Origin: Athripsodes cinereus | Taxonomy: Eukaryota > Arthropoda > Insecta > Trichoptera > Leptoceridae | Length of the DNA stretch: 64,000 bases | NCBI GenBank assembly: GCA_947579605.1 | Contig: OX388307.1 | Coordinates: 31,535,237 to 31,599,236, forward strand | Direction: 5' to 3' | Translations under genes and position numbers: made by a program | In this document: positions 24,548 through 34,239 of the stretch, piece by piece | Numbering within the stretch: position 1 is the first letter of the stretch | Layout: each line of letters opens with the position of its first letter | The notes under the pieces: generated by a model | Database searches by the model: none | The model's input: only the letters and a program-made list of their open reading frames with translations | What the model was told of the DNA's origin: nothing

Positions 24548-24893
24548 CTAGCTGACCCGGCAAAAGTTGTTTTGCCATATACATTTGCCATATACCTACT
24601 AATATCGCTATTGAAAAATAGGGGTTAATGGTAGATGGGTGAAAATTTAGGACTGTATGTTTTTTTAATGACTCACTATAAAAAAAAATAAAAATAAAAA
24701 ATTTTGATCAAAAAATAAAAATAAAAAATTCGGGGTGGACCTCCCACACTTTTAGGGGTATGAAAAATAGTTGTTAGCCGATTCTCAGACCTACCCGATA
24801 AGCATTATAAAATTTCATCAAAATCGGTTTAGCTGTTTCGGAGGAGTATGATAACAAACACCGTGACACGAGAATTTTATATATTAGAAATGA
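24548..24893 (+). repeat. Interspersed repeat starting CTAGCTGACCCGGCAAA
   Basis: A unit of about 345 bp running from CTAGCTGACCCGGCAAAAGT through TTTCATCAAAATCGGTTTAG and CTGTTTCGGAGGAGTATGAT to CACGAGAATTTTATATATTA. A second copy is at 31321-31615. The family is common in insect genomes, probably as a retroposon 3' region. It has no coding frame. Confidence 0.75.
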
Positions 24894-25065
24894 GTTCGTC
24901 GGTAGCCTGGAGGTAGAGTCTCGGCCTCGTGAACAAGGGGTCCGTGGTTCGATACCAGGTGCCGGCAAACTCCCCTTTCACGACACAAGCTTTTAGGAGC
25001 TTACTGTGAAAGGTGTATGAGGTTGTATTTGGGTTTACAACAAAACCCAGATATATCTTATAAAA
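24892..25065 (+). repeat. tRNA-derived SINE, full-length copy
   Basis: The tRNA-like head at 24898-24966 (GTCGGTAGCCTGGAGGTAGA ... GTGGTTCGATACC ... GTGCCGGC) has pairing acceptor ends (GTCGG with CCGGC) and A/B boxes. The body carries ACGACACAAGCTTTTAGGAG and ends in AAACCCAGATATATCTTAT. It sits immediately after the preceding repeat, so one may have inserted next to the other. Confidence 0.85.
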
Positions 25066-25089
25066 AAAATATTCCGTGATGTCACCGGT

Positions 25090-25256
25090 TAAAAACATAA
25101 ACCTCCCACTCCTTTCTGTCGGTTTTAGAGTGTCCCCATGAGTGTTCTGATGTCCTGAAGATAATAATATATCTCTAATTCAGTGATGAGGCAGGCTACC
25201 TTTTCTGAATGTCTTATTTTTATTGGCATGTGTATGTTTTTTTGTGCAATAAAGAT
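25090..25256 (+). repeat. (TAG)n-tailed repeat, shortened copy
   Basis: Shares CTCCCACTCCTTTCTGTCGG, AGAGTGTCC, CAGTGATGAGGCAGGCTACC and TCTGAATGTCTTATTTTTAT with the family, then ends in AATAAAG just before a TAA repeat. Confidence 0.65.
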
Positions 25257-25809
25257 TTTTATTATTATTATTATTATCTCATATTTAATTTATTCAACAA
25301 AACAATATTAGATTCTACATTTTGAACACAATATAAGATTAACAATAAAATTTAAAAATAACATTAAATAACAAAAACCATAAAATATTAAAATAAATTT
25401 ATGTATATTCAAAATGTAGAACCCCAACATTATTCGAGTTGATTCTTCCATGATGTTCTATGAAATAGTACAATCATGGGAGATCACTTACAGAGCTACA
25501 GGGACAAAAACCTTCTTACTATCCTGGTGGACGATAGAAGTACGGCCTTCTGCATGCTGTATTTGAGCCTGTCATCTACTCCCAGTTTTCTGAGATTGCT
25601 TGACAGACTCTTAGGTATTAAACCATTCACAGACAACACTATATGCACGATGATTGTGGTAGGTGTTCTCCACATATCTTTGATTTCGTGTGCAAGATCA
25701 AGATATTTTATTATCTTATCTTGCTCAGCTTTATTTAAATTTTCATCGTGCGGTATAGCTATGTCTATGATGTATGTTTTACGGCATCTGCGATCAACCA
25801 AAACTTATT
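25257..25809 (-). pseudogene. R4/Dong-like LINE tail with restriction-like endonuclease remnant, in TAA repeats
   Basis: A minus-strand frame from the 5' junction (~25807) to the stop at 25496 reads VLVDRRCRKTYIIDIAIPHD, then KIIKYLDLAHEIKDMW and ends RIVRRFLSL. This resembles the C-terminal restriction-like endonuclease region of R2/R4/Dong-type LINEs, where the Asp in the IIDI strand belongs to the PD-(D/E)xK catalytic set. The upstream half of that site is lost by 5' truncation. About 220 bp of 3' UTR follow, ending in (TAA)n at 25257-25277, and TTATTATTATA lies at the other edge. Dong elements are known to target TAA repeats, which fits. Family assignment is by motif only. Confidence 0.65.
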
Positions 25810-25866
25810 ATTATAAAATAAAAATAACAAACTTTGTTTAATTCCACTTTAGTCAATACAATAAAT

Positions 25867-25906
25867 AACTAAAACGTTTTCGGGCTTACACCCATCTTCA
25901 GTAGTT
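25867..25906 (-). ncRNA. Hammerhead-ribozyme motif, left palindrome arm
   Basis: Mirror copy of the motif at 25938-25977: core CUGAAGA and GAAA, 3-bp helix II, helix I AACTA/TAGTT, and a loop-less AAC/GTT helix III. Confidence 0.65.
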
Positions 25907-25937
25907 ACGTGCTTTTTGTAGACTACAAAAAGCACGT

Positions 25938-25977
25938 AACTACTGAAGATGGGTGTAAGCCCGAAAACGTTTTAGTT
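25938..25977 (+). ncRNA. Hammerhead-ribozyme motif, right palindrome arm
   Basis: Helix I AACTA (25938-25942) pairs with TAGTT (25973-25977). The conserved CUGANGA core is CTGAAGA (25943-25949), followed by one extra T. Helix II is GGG (25951-25953) with CCC (25960-25962) and a 6-nt loop. GAA is 25963-25965. Helix III is the short self-complementary AACGTT (25966-25971), and the predicted cleavage is after T25972. Tiny helix III is typical of hammerheads reported in Penelope-like elements, which are thought to act as dimers. The extra T and 3-bp helix II lower certainty about activity. Confidence 0.65.
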
Positions 25978-26104
25978 ATTTATTGTATTGACTAAAGTGG
26001 AATTAAACAAAGTTTGTTATTTTTATTTTATAAAATGAATTTCCACAGTGTAACTCACATAAAATTAGAAAGCTTATTATTATTATGTTTATGTGAGGTT
26101 GAAT

Positions 26105-26275
26105 GGATACTGCCTTTTACAGGATACTCGATAACTTACAGTAAAGAGTGAGAGATCCAATGTTTCGGAGGCTCAGACAGTAGAAGGGTTGTTCAGCTTT
26201 CGGAAGTAAGTACGAAGAGGTCAACCTGCATGTTCTTTATATACCTACAGGATAATTATTATTAGAAATTTAATT
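26105..26275 (-). repeat. Fragment of the (TAG)n-tailed repeat
   Basis: TTACAGGATACTCGATAACT and TACAGTAAAGAGTGAGAGAT are reverse complements of the family's 5' part; TCAACCTGCATGTTCTTTAT resembles the 3' part. Confidence 0.5.
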
Positions 26276-27288
26276 TAAAATATGATATATAACCTCATTG
26301 TTTTTTATTTCCACCATAATGCCTTTGTAACAAGTTTTAATTAAATATGTTCATATTCAACAAACTATAAGATGACTGCATATGTTCCATATTACTATAT
26401 TAAAATATTTTCTAGGAACTCCGTCTCTAGTGCGCTATAACTTTGGATTGAATTTTCTTAACTCTGCCACATATATAATACACAATATTATATTTACGTA
26501 GGAACATATTATTATCATTCGATTTATATTTTGAAACGAATCGCCTCAGGGTTTACGAGTCTACATATGTTTGTAGTGTTGTACAACGAAAACATCATAT
26601 GTTCCTTCTTTTAGTCATTGTTTTTTTATATGCGTACACACTTTTTACTGCCTAAATAGTACAAACAAACAAACCTAATAGGTTGATACACATACAAGAA
26701 TTTTCTTAGTTTTGAGGTGTTACTTTGTTATTTTTACTTGCCTATCAAAATTGACGGTATTTAACAAAAAATACTAATTCATCTTTTTATCAAAAATGGA
26801 GATGCTAGATCTTTATATCTGTATGATTAATATACAATCCGTCCGAGAAGACGTTGAGAAGTTCACAAAAAAATAAACAATAAAAATAGGCAGTACGAAT
26901 AACAATAAATAAATAAAATAAAACAGGTGATCTCATATGTTTACTTTTTTTCTATCTTTTATTGATAGTTTTCTTTTTCTAACAAAACAAAAAATTGTAA
27001 TTTATTTTTCTTTTCTTCTATTTTGTATGTTTCAAACTATATTTTTGAGTGTTAGCGATGGCTGCTTGTGCGATATGTTAGTGAGAACAGATGAATGAGC
27101 GGAATGTGCGATACTTAAATAATTGACATAACTTTGCTATATTTTTGTGGATGACAGCTGAGTTATAAACGACCTTTTTCTATTTTTGTACACCATATTA
27201 ATAGTTGTTGTCTATTATGTGCTTTTACCAATAAATAAAATGAAATAAAATATTTTTATTGTACATTTTCATGATACAAATGGCGAGT
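26276..27288. other. AT-rich non-coding stretch
   Basis: No gene or recognisable repeat seen. Confidence 0.5.
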
Positions 27289-27289
27289 T

Positions 27290-28072
27290 TATTGCCTGCA
27301 GGCAATTTCTAACAACCAATCAGTATGCGACATAGCAACCGAATGCTTGGAGCAAGTAAGTGAGTATGTATATTTGGGAAGTATGTTTACGAGGGATGGA
27401 AGATGCGATAGGGACATTGAAAGAAGGAAAGTGGCCGGTGTTAGAGTGAACGGTGCACTTCGACCCATTGTCAGCAATGACAATGTGTCGAACATGGCTA
27501 AAATGCTGGTGCACAATACCATTCTGGTACCGTCACTTACGTATGCAAGCGAGACATGGACGTGGTTGAAGAAGGACGAAAGTGGAATAAATGCAGTAGA
27601 GATGCGATCGTTGAGAAGAATGGTTGGTAAAACGCTGCGTGATAGAGTGAAGAATGAGGATATTAGAAGAATGAGCGGATGCAAGAAGAGTGTTGTGGAC
27701 AGAATGCGCGTGAATAAACTACGGTGGTTTGAACATGTTGAACGAATGAACGAGGTAAGAATGACAAAGAGGATATACTTATCTGAAAGAAAGGGTGTGA
27801 GGAAACACGGGCGTCCGAGAACCACGTGGCTTGATCACGTGGATCAAATTCCCAAGGACAGCCGCGTGTTGAGTAAGAGGAACCGACGTGCGTGTATGAG
27901 GAACTGTATGAATGTGGAGGAAGCGAAGGAAGTGTGTAAAAGAAAAATCACTTTTTCTCCACCTCCAGAGCAAGTAGTTATAGCATCCATGTTCTGTCCT
28001 CACTCTATTTCGCTGTACCCAAACCTTTCTCGGCAGATTAAAACCGGATACTTGGATTGTGTGTTCCACTAA
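27290..28072 (+). pseudogene. RTE-like LINE ORF2 C-terminal fragment, frame still open
   Basis: The frame is open from about 27290, and there is no true Met start (the first long stretch begins at a TTG). It encodes the post-RT region of an endonuclease/reverse-transcriptase: 'EYVYLGSMFTRDGRCDRDIE', 'ILVPSLTYASETWTW', 'EMRSLRRMVG', 'VNKLRWFEHVERM' and 'RKHGRPRTTWLDHV'. This YLG ... E-R-I ... Y-x-E-T-W ... RW-x-HV ... GRP-x-TW order is that of RTE-type LINEs. The palm YxDD motif is missing, so the copy is 5'-truncated. After about 27950 the sequence departs from the family. Decayed relatives lie at 3262-3640 and 12035-12345. Confidence 0.8.
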
Positions 28073-29765
28073 CAGGTGTTTGTTTGCTGTATCCCCTGTG
28101 GTCCATCTTTCCTTCCATTGTTTTTTCATGTCAAGTTCCCCAGAATTGACCGTCCAGATGGGTTTTTGGTGGTTTGAGCTTTTTATGAGATGGGTAAAAT
28201 ATGTAATTAAAAAAAATCAATTCACAGATAACAGGTTTCTACTCGCTGAAATAGTAAACAAAAAACTTCACTAAAAAGGCACTTATGTTTAAATATACAT
28301 ATAAAAACACGATTTATTTTGTTATAATTGTTTTACAAAATGCCTTACATATCTAAGAAGAACGTTCGTGTAAAAAATATTTTCTACACATACAGACTGC
28401 AAAATATATTTTCAGGAGATTCATAGACAATAATATAAACGCACAGAGAAAACAACTTCAGGTAGAACATGTAATAAATCAAAATTGTCTGGTCTCAATA
28501 TACCACGATACAATATATCCCAAAAATAAAATATTTATATATAAAAACAAATAAAAAAAACCATGAAATAAACAACCTACCCACATATCTAGATACGTAA
28601 AATTTTGGTAGTGTTACTACAATGTTGTAATGATCAAAAGAAAGATACAAAAACGTCTTCAACATGATGATACGTACGTCGCGGATGCATTTCAGATAAA
28701 TCAGCGATATAGTTTTTTTTTACAATAATAGGTAGTATGACACGATATTCATGAGTAAGTAGTAGTTTTTGTATGATACTGTGAGATGATTGGAATATAA
28801 ATTTATTTTTATTTCATTTCTTTCTTATTCGTTACTGTACATTTGTTTTGGCATCAATCATTATTCAGTATCATAAAATTATCAGTACACAATATTGTTT
28901 TTTTTTCTTTCACTTGTGGCATTGCATCCTACAAGGATGATTGGTGTCAAAAACAGTCTCTAAATGTAATTAAATCGTCAAAAAGATAGTCATCAAAGAA
29001 TAATAAAATTGGCCTTCATCGATTTTAGAAGGGACTAATGTATTGATTCGGATGTCATACTCAGTAATGTAGGTACTGTGTGTTTTAAAATTCAAACAAC
29101 TGAGACGCATGTTGTTGGATGAAGCCTGAATTTTAAATATAACATATGATAGAACTTTTTTATAAATGGCTATTCTGAGAGAAAAGTTGAACTCACAGAG
29201 AATGAAAACTCACACAAAGCTGTAATTGGAATGTTTTTAAAAAAGGATATCGAAGTTTTTGGCATGTCGCTTGATATGTACATCTAAATCGCAGACAAAT
29301 TGCCGATTCAAATAAAATCGTCGTGAAGGAGTGCTTAAGGTTTTTTCTGATACATAAATCATGAGAAAGACAAATGAAATAGAGAAGTATATAATAATAC
29401 TGTAGGTATATTGTTTTGTTTTTCGCCAACTTGAGACACTTTTGTACTATTTTTTGTTATTACAGAATATGAAATATTGTATTGCTTGGTCACGTTCCAC
29501 GACAAGCGAAAAAGAAAAATTCAAGAAATTGATAAAACTGTAACAAAAAAAAAATATACGCAATACCTACATCCATTTCATTTCGATGTCTTCGACATGG
29601 ATAGTTTGATGGATTGTGTTCGTTCCGAAACGCGTAGATCGTTCTTTATGCGCCACAAAAAAAAAAACTATTGATGTACATTTGTTAAAGGTATCTCTCG
29701 TATTACAGTTTTTCCTATTACGTATTCGTAGCGTTGCCAAGTTGCCAGTGAATTCGCAGGATATA
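28073..29765. other. Non-coding stretch
   Basis: AT-rich sequence with short ORFs only. The right part (29460-29765) may belong to the Penelope-like remnant that follows but cannot be aligned by eye. Confidence 0.45.
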
Positions 29766-29769
29766 CGTA

Positions 29770-30210
29770 TATCCGAGTTCCACGAGAGTGGATCAACAAT
29801 ATCTGGTGCAACGAATGCAAAGCCAGATACATTGGACAAATGGGAATATCAATAAACACGAGTTTGAAGGTTCACCATAGAGCCTTCAGTGAACTGTCTG
29901 AGCTTTCGAAAAAAAAACAGAAGTGAATTGAAAAAGATCATTCTTTCAATGTTGAAAATGTAGTGTTCTTGCACTCTGTATGCTGAATGTTTTAGAGGAT
30001 TTGAAAATTAATAAACGTCTGTCTCACAAGGTGGATATTATTAATGTCCAAACTTCAATCACCCCATTGCTAAGTACCAAAACACCCCCACCAACATCCC
30101 TTAATTATATTATGTATATATGTATTAATGAAAAATTTTCTCCTAGTTTTAATATTGTACTTAGCCCTGATGATGCCAATTCGTTGGTTGGTGAAATCGC
30201 TAGACGTCTT
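29770..30210 (+). pseudogene. Decayed Penelope-like element 3' end
   Basis: The plus strand contains a broken GIY-YIG remnant: CNECKARYIGQ (about 29812-29845) parallels CKDCNMKYIGQ in the 36 kb element, followed by HHRAFSEL against HNRAFRGL. Further on, a frame from about 29980 (LEDLKINKRLSHKVDIINVQ) and the CCCCCACCAACATCCCTTAA segment match the C-terminal tail seen at 36.6-36.7 kb. It ends with CTGATGATGCCAATTCG, the position where the intact copy carries a hammerhead. Several frameshifts and stops separate the pieces. Confidence 0.7.
30162..30207 (+). ncRNA. Degenerate hammerhead motif at the end of the decayed Penelope-like copy
   Basis: CTGATGA (30167-30173) with the same extra T as the other copies, helix II GCCAA/TTGGT (30175-30179 with 30188-30192) and GAAA (30193-30196). 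Helix III is lost: ATC replaces AACGTT. TAGC/GCTA still can pair as helix I. Likely inactive. Confidence 0.5.
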
Positions 30211-30269
30211 TGTGATAAACGTTTTATATACACGTTTGTGAAACATAAAAGAGTATTAATATTTATCTA

Positions 30270-30320
30270 TCTATACCATCACGGGATATCCCACACGTAG
30301 GGTAGCCAGCAGATGCTGGC
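30270..30320 (-). repeat. Fragment of the (TAG)n-tailed repeat (3' end)
   Basis: ACCATCACGGGATATCCCAC and GTAGGGTAGCCAGCAGATGC are reverse complements of the family's 3' end. Confidence 0.65.
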
Positions 30321-30795
30321 ATTTAAGATGATTTTAAAATTAATTAATCTATTATTTGTTAAGGACTCCAGAGAACAAAATTATTTATCCCATCGCGTAA
30401 AATTTCTCCGTGATTGTTAACTTAGTATCAGAATGATTCTGTATTAATACACTTAGAAAGATATAAACCTTGGTAAATCAAATGCAAATGTTTAATTTAA
30501 GCTGAATTCATTTTCAAGTTAACCATGGGACTATAGTTAAGAAAGTTTGCAAAGACCTACTACTATGGAGATGTAATGGTCCTTATGTCTGTACTTACTA
30601 TTTTACTTTTAGTTAAGCTCGGATATTTTATACTTATGTAAGCTCTACCTCGTATAACGTTAGTATTCGGGAAACTATGGTAATTTAATTACCCCTAAAT
30701 GTATATGTGTGGATTTCGTTGGAATGAGGAATGCGAATTAACTCTATGCTGAAAAAAAACACTGGACAATACCTCGTGGAGTTCCCCAAGGAGCA
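30321..30795. other. Non-coding stretch
   Basis: Nothing recognised. Confidence 0.45.
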
Positions 30796-30796
30796 A

Positions 30797-31090
30797 GAAT
30801 AGGACTCCCACTCTTTTCTGTTAGTTTTCCGGTGTCCTGTAAAAGTGAGATTTTCGTAAAACCTCAAATATAAAACAATTTATGAACATCTTCAATTCAA
30901 CGATGAGGTATGCCACCTATTCTGATTTTTTTTTGTTGGCACGGATAGGACTTACTGTATGGTTATAAAATGTAGTAGATCATTGTTTATTACATATTTA
31001 TAACATACACTTAGTCCGCTGGCTACCCCATTTAAGGAGGTGTACCGTGATGTACCGTAGTTATACCGTGATGGTAAATTAGTAGTAATA
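30797..31090 (+). repeat. (TAG)n-tailed repeat copy, with internal insertion
   Basis: CTCCCACTCTTTTCTGTTAG, GGTGTCCTGTAAAAGTGAGA, CTTCAATTCAACGATGAGGT, TGCCACCTATTCTGA and GCTGGCTACCCCATTTAAGG follow the family order. The end is partly duplicated (GTACCGTGATG twice) before TAGTAGTAATA. Confidence 0.75.
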
Positions 31091-31104
31091 AGAAGCGTTT
31101 TAAA

Positions 31105-31312
31105 TAGGTTCATTCATTCATACATACAATCATAGCATATCCCACAAGTGGGGAAGCCAGCGGAATAACTGTATGTTATAAGCATACAAATTTTCCTCGT
31201 CTGGGTGGATAGCATACAAAATCGCCGAACTAATGGGGTTAAATGTCTTTAAACGCAATATTTACAAATTTACAGGACACTCGAAAACTTACAGAAAAAA
31301 GTGGGAAATTAT
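31105..31312 (-). repeat. (TAG)n-tailed repeat, reverse orientation
   Basis: The plus strand reads CATATCCCACAAGTGGGGAA, GCCAGCGGAATAACTG and ACAGGACACTCGAAAACTTA then CAGAAAAAAGTGGGA, the whole family in inverse order. It lies tail-to-tail with the preceding copy. Confidence 0.8.
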
Positions 31313-31320
31313 ATATAATA

Positions 31321-31615
31321 CTAGCTGACCCGACAAACGTTTTGCCATATACTAATATCGCTATTAAAAATAAGAGTTGATGGTAGAAACGTGAAAATTT
31401 AGGAATGTATGTATTTTTTAAGAACACCAAAAAAAAAAAATCGCCCAAAAAAAAATCGGATTGGACCACCACTTAAATTTTAGGGGTATGAAAAAAGATG
31501 TTGGCTGATTCTCAGACCTACCCAATAAGCACACAAAATTTCATCAAAATCGGTCCAGCCGTTTCGGAGGAGTATGAAAACAAACACTGTGACACGAGAA
31601 TTTTATATATTAGAG
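31321..31615 (+). repeat. CTAGCTGACCCG-type interspersed repeat, second copy
   Basis: Same start (CTAGCTGACCCGACAAACG), middle (TTTCATCAAAATCGGTCCAG) and end (CACGAGAATTTTATATATTA) as 24548-24893. Confidence 0.8.
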
Positions 31616-31687
31616 TATAGAAGATATTATACACTTCACGTGATATAATATCTTCCCGTATTTTATGTTGGTATCTCATTGTAGCAT

Positions 31688-31957
31688 AGTTTATTAGTCA
31701 AATATCGGGTAATAAACCTCTGTATATTGATTGTATTCAACTTGAATGTATAGCTTTTATGTAATTGTTTGTAATCATTGAAGGATAGTTTATTAGTCAA
31801 ATATCGGGTAATAAACCTCTGTATATTTATGTTGGTATCTCATTGAAGGATAGTTTATTAGTCAAATATCGGGTAATAAACCTCTGTATATTTATGTTGG
31901 TATCTCATTGAAGGATAGTTTATTAGTCAAATATCGGGTAATAAACCTCTGTATATT
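31688..31957 (+). repeat. 65-bp tandem repeat inside a GGGTTAG-type repeat
   Basis: AGTTTATTAGTCAAATATCG begins at 31688, 31787, 31852 and 31917. The last three lie exactly 65 bp apart and the first spacing is 99. The 41-bp core is identical in all four. The first and last copies run into TTGATTGTATTCAACTTGAA, the body of the interspersed repeat seen at 37.0 and 37.6 kb. Confidence 0.9.
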
Positions 31958-32130
31958 GATTGTATTTAACTTGAATGTATAGCTTTTATGTAATTGTTTG
32001 TAATCAATGTACAGTAAAGAATGAATAAATAAATAATATTTTGGGTTAGTTGTAATAGATTAAGCATTTACCTACAATAAACTCGCCCTTTTTTAGTATA
32101 CCTATTGAATGTTTTTAAAATGAATGTTTT
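31958..32130 (+). repeat. GGGTTAG/AAACTCGCCC interspersed repeat pieces
   Basis: The body TTGATTGTATTTAACTTGAA and end GAATGAATAAATAAATAATA close one copy; TTTTGGGTTAGTTGTAATAG and ACAATAAACTCGCCC begin another. The same family occurs at 35941-35981 with 36889-36910, 37013-37150 and 37616-37770. The (AATA)n tail suggests a short retroposon. Confidence 0.65.
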
Positions 32131-32238
32131 TCTTTATTTAATTGTTTGTTATTAATTTTAAGTAAAAAATAAATAAGTAAATGAATTATATTTATTATTC
32201 GAGGTAAAGCTTAGCGGTAAAACAACTGTTAACTCTTA

Positions 32239-32850
32239 GGCCCGAAATTACAATCAGTAGCTTATCGTGGAGCTTTGGTGAGGAGGCTTAAAAGTTAAGT
32301 CGAGCTTACTGCTGACACGAGAATTTCAATCAATATTCGACCGCGACTTGACTAAGCCGCAAATATGGTTAAGTTGGTAGCCCTACTAGTTGTTTTATTG
32401 TGATTTTGTCTATGCATTAACCTCACATCTGTCATGTTAACGGCGACGCGCACCATTTTTCGTGTTGTAGTTTTGGTTTCGTGAATGTTCTTGGATTTTT
32501 TCGTTACCGACGAAACAGTGTCAGTAACGAAAAAATCCAAATAGAAGCGCAAATGAAACAACCTTAGCAACAACAAACAAAAAAACGTAATGAAAACGCG
32601 AACATATGACATTAATGTCAGTTTGTTCTTATTGTTACTAGTGGCGCCTCCTGGTGATGAAAAAATTAACTGAGTTTAAGCAAGCTTAACGTTGTTGAGG
32701 ACACCCCCGGGTATTCCTTAATTTAAGGAGTAGGCTAAGCCGCAAATTCGTGCTAAGGAGACATTGTAATTCGCGTAATTTTGGAAAGCGAAGCTTTATG
32801 TGTTCCTTAAGGTTAAGGAGGATCTTAAGCCTGCATTGTAATTTTGGGCC
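32239..32850. mobile_element. 612-bp MITE with 16-bp TIRs
   Basis: The ends GGCCCGAAATTACAAT and (reverse-complemented) GGCCCAAAATTACAAT differ at one base. Subterminal segments are related too (GAGGAGGCTTAAAAGTTAAG and CTTAAGGTTAAGGAGGATCT). The element is missing from the sister repeat at 37.29 kb, which reads straight through AACTCTAAATTTCC, so the boundary is set by an empty site. TA, or TTA/TAA, flanks it, compatible with Tc1/mariner or PIF/Harbinger. No transposase frame. Confidence 0.85.
32491..32540. repeat. 17-bp perfect hairpin within the MITE
   Basis: TTGGATTTTTTCGTTAC (32491-32507) and its reverse complement (32524-32540) are separated by 16 nt. Confidence 0.85.
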
Positions 32851-32980
32851 TAAATTTCCTTGTGCAAGCTTCAAGTACATACAATAATGACTTGTGATTG
32901 TTCTGAGAACTGTACAACCAGCGTAAGAATTAACTGCAGTACGTGACAAACTTACAAAGTTTCAAGCCCTATAAGTTAAG

Positions 32981-33180
32981 NNNNNNNNNNNNNNNNNNNN
33001 NNNNNNNNNNNNNNNNNNNNNNNNNNNNNNNNNNNNNNNNNNNNNNNNNNNNNNNNNNNNNNNNNNNNNNNNNNNNNNNNNNNNNNNNNNNNNNNNNNNN
33101 NNNNNNNNNNNNNNNNNNNNNNNNNNNNNNNNNNNNNNNNNNNNNNNNNNNNNNNNNNNNNNNNNNNNNNNNNNNNNNNN
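32981..33180. other. Assembly gap (200 N)
   Basis: Exactly 200 undetermined bases; a round size implies a scaffold gap of unknown true length. An apparent ORF across it is an artefact. Confidence 0.99.
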
Positions 33181-33590
33181 TACGACTACTGTCAGGTTAA
33201 TCTAGCCTTAATTAATCTAGAGCTCGCAGTTTTATGAGACTAGTATAATGTTTCAATTGTTTTCTTCGTATTGATTACATTGCTTTTTATATATGAATAT
33301 AACATTACACTGAGTTACATACATATATAAACATGATATGTTCTGAATTTCTCTTGTAAATAATAGCTGTTTTAATTATATATATTATTTTTTTTTTATT
33401 ATTATTGACTAACTTATTGAAAAATACATTACTATTACTGTATATTGTGGTATTATCAAGGTGGAAACTGTTGAGTAATATTATTGTTTAATTGTGTAAA
33501 TAAACCATATTTTGTATCAAATTCTCTAGAGTTTACAATTAGTAGAATAGTTAGCATTCCCTATCCCACCACTTGCTTGCATACTTATTG
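33181..33590. other. AT-rich non-coding stretch after the gap
   Basis: Contains an AATAAA polyadenylation-like site (33500) but no gene. Confidence 0.4.
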
Positions 33591-34235
33591 AGTTTCGAAG
33601 GAGGAAGAGAGAAAGGCCCTCTCGCGGTTCAAGTCCGCAGAGGAAGATATCGTACGGGTTGTTAGCTACCTCCGGCTGTTCGTAGGAGCGGAGGACTGAG
33701 GACTTATCTCCATCAGGGTGAGCTAGCCGGGAAAAGAGGTAGGTCCCCCCCCCCTTCTGAGAGTAGAGGAGCGAATCCCGGAGGGTAGCGCTGCTGAAAG
33801 CCTAAGAACACCCGTATCAACGTTTTATACATAATGTTCGAAATAAAGGAAATAAATATTCAGGTTTCATCTCTACATCGGAACGCAATATGGCGCTATT
33901 TGCATTAGTCAAAAATGTGCAAGCTACTGTTTTTCATCTAGATATTGCTCTCATTCAAAAGGATAAGTCGCAAAATACAAATATTCGACGTCTCAGTAAT
34001 TGCTTAGTAATGCATGTAAGCTCAGTCTTGAGTGGAAGATGGCAAGGATAATCAATTTACACCCGGGATTAGATGAAGTGACTCGGGTGGTAACTATCAA
34101 GACATCCACGGGGATTCTCACCCGACCTGTGGTGAAAATCTGTCCTTTGCCTTTGTAATAACTACATAGTATAGATTCGTACAAAATTCGGTCAATTTTC
34201 TAGTTGTACGAGTCTACAATCTTGTGGATTTTAAA
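33591..34235. other. GC-richer block, unrecognised
   Basis: 33591-33800 is unusually purine- and GC-rich for this window (GAGGAAGAGAGAAAGGCCCT, GGAGCGGAGGACTGAGGACT, poly-C near 33746). Its look is that of a retroelement untranslated region, but there is no frame or family match. Confidence 0.35.
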
Positions 34236-34239
34236 CACA

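Larger units (their letters stand above)
25811..26033. repeat. Perfect 223-bp palindrome (111-bp arms, 1-nt centre)
   Basis: The arms 25811-25921 and 25923-26033 are exact reverse complements around A25922. Each arm carries a hammerhead-like motif facing inside-out. The motif, and the ACGTTTT following GAAA, resembles the 3' end of the Penelope-like insertion at 36.8 kb. A head-to-head pair of Penelope-like or retrozyme termini is the likeliest biological reading; a hairpin sequencing or assembly artefact is the alternative. Confidence 0.9.
32131..32980. repeat. Repeat copy interrupted by a MITE, ending at the assembly gap
   Basis: 32131-32238 and 32851-32980 together match 37185-37425 almost base for base (GGTAAAACAACTGTTAACTC; TTCCTTGTGCAAGCTTCAAG; CAAACTTACAAAGTTTCAAG). 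The intervening 612 bp are absent at 37.3 kb. The copy is cut by the N run. Confidence 0.85.

Noticed and set aside
24898..24966. Functional tRNA gene
   Set aside because: Part of a multi-copy SINE with a shared non-tRNA body, and the anticodon loop lacks the normal U33.
27289..27825. Minus-strand ORF of 178 codons
   Set aside because: Antisense of the RTE-like fragment, whose plus-strand frame carries the conserved LINE motifs.
32943..33200. ORF spanning the N run
   Set aside because: Translation of undetermined bases; an artefact of the gap.
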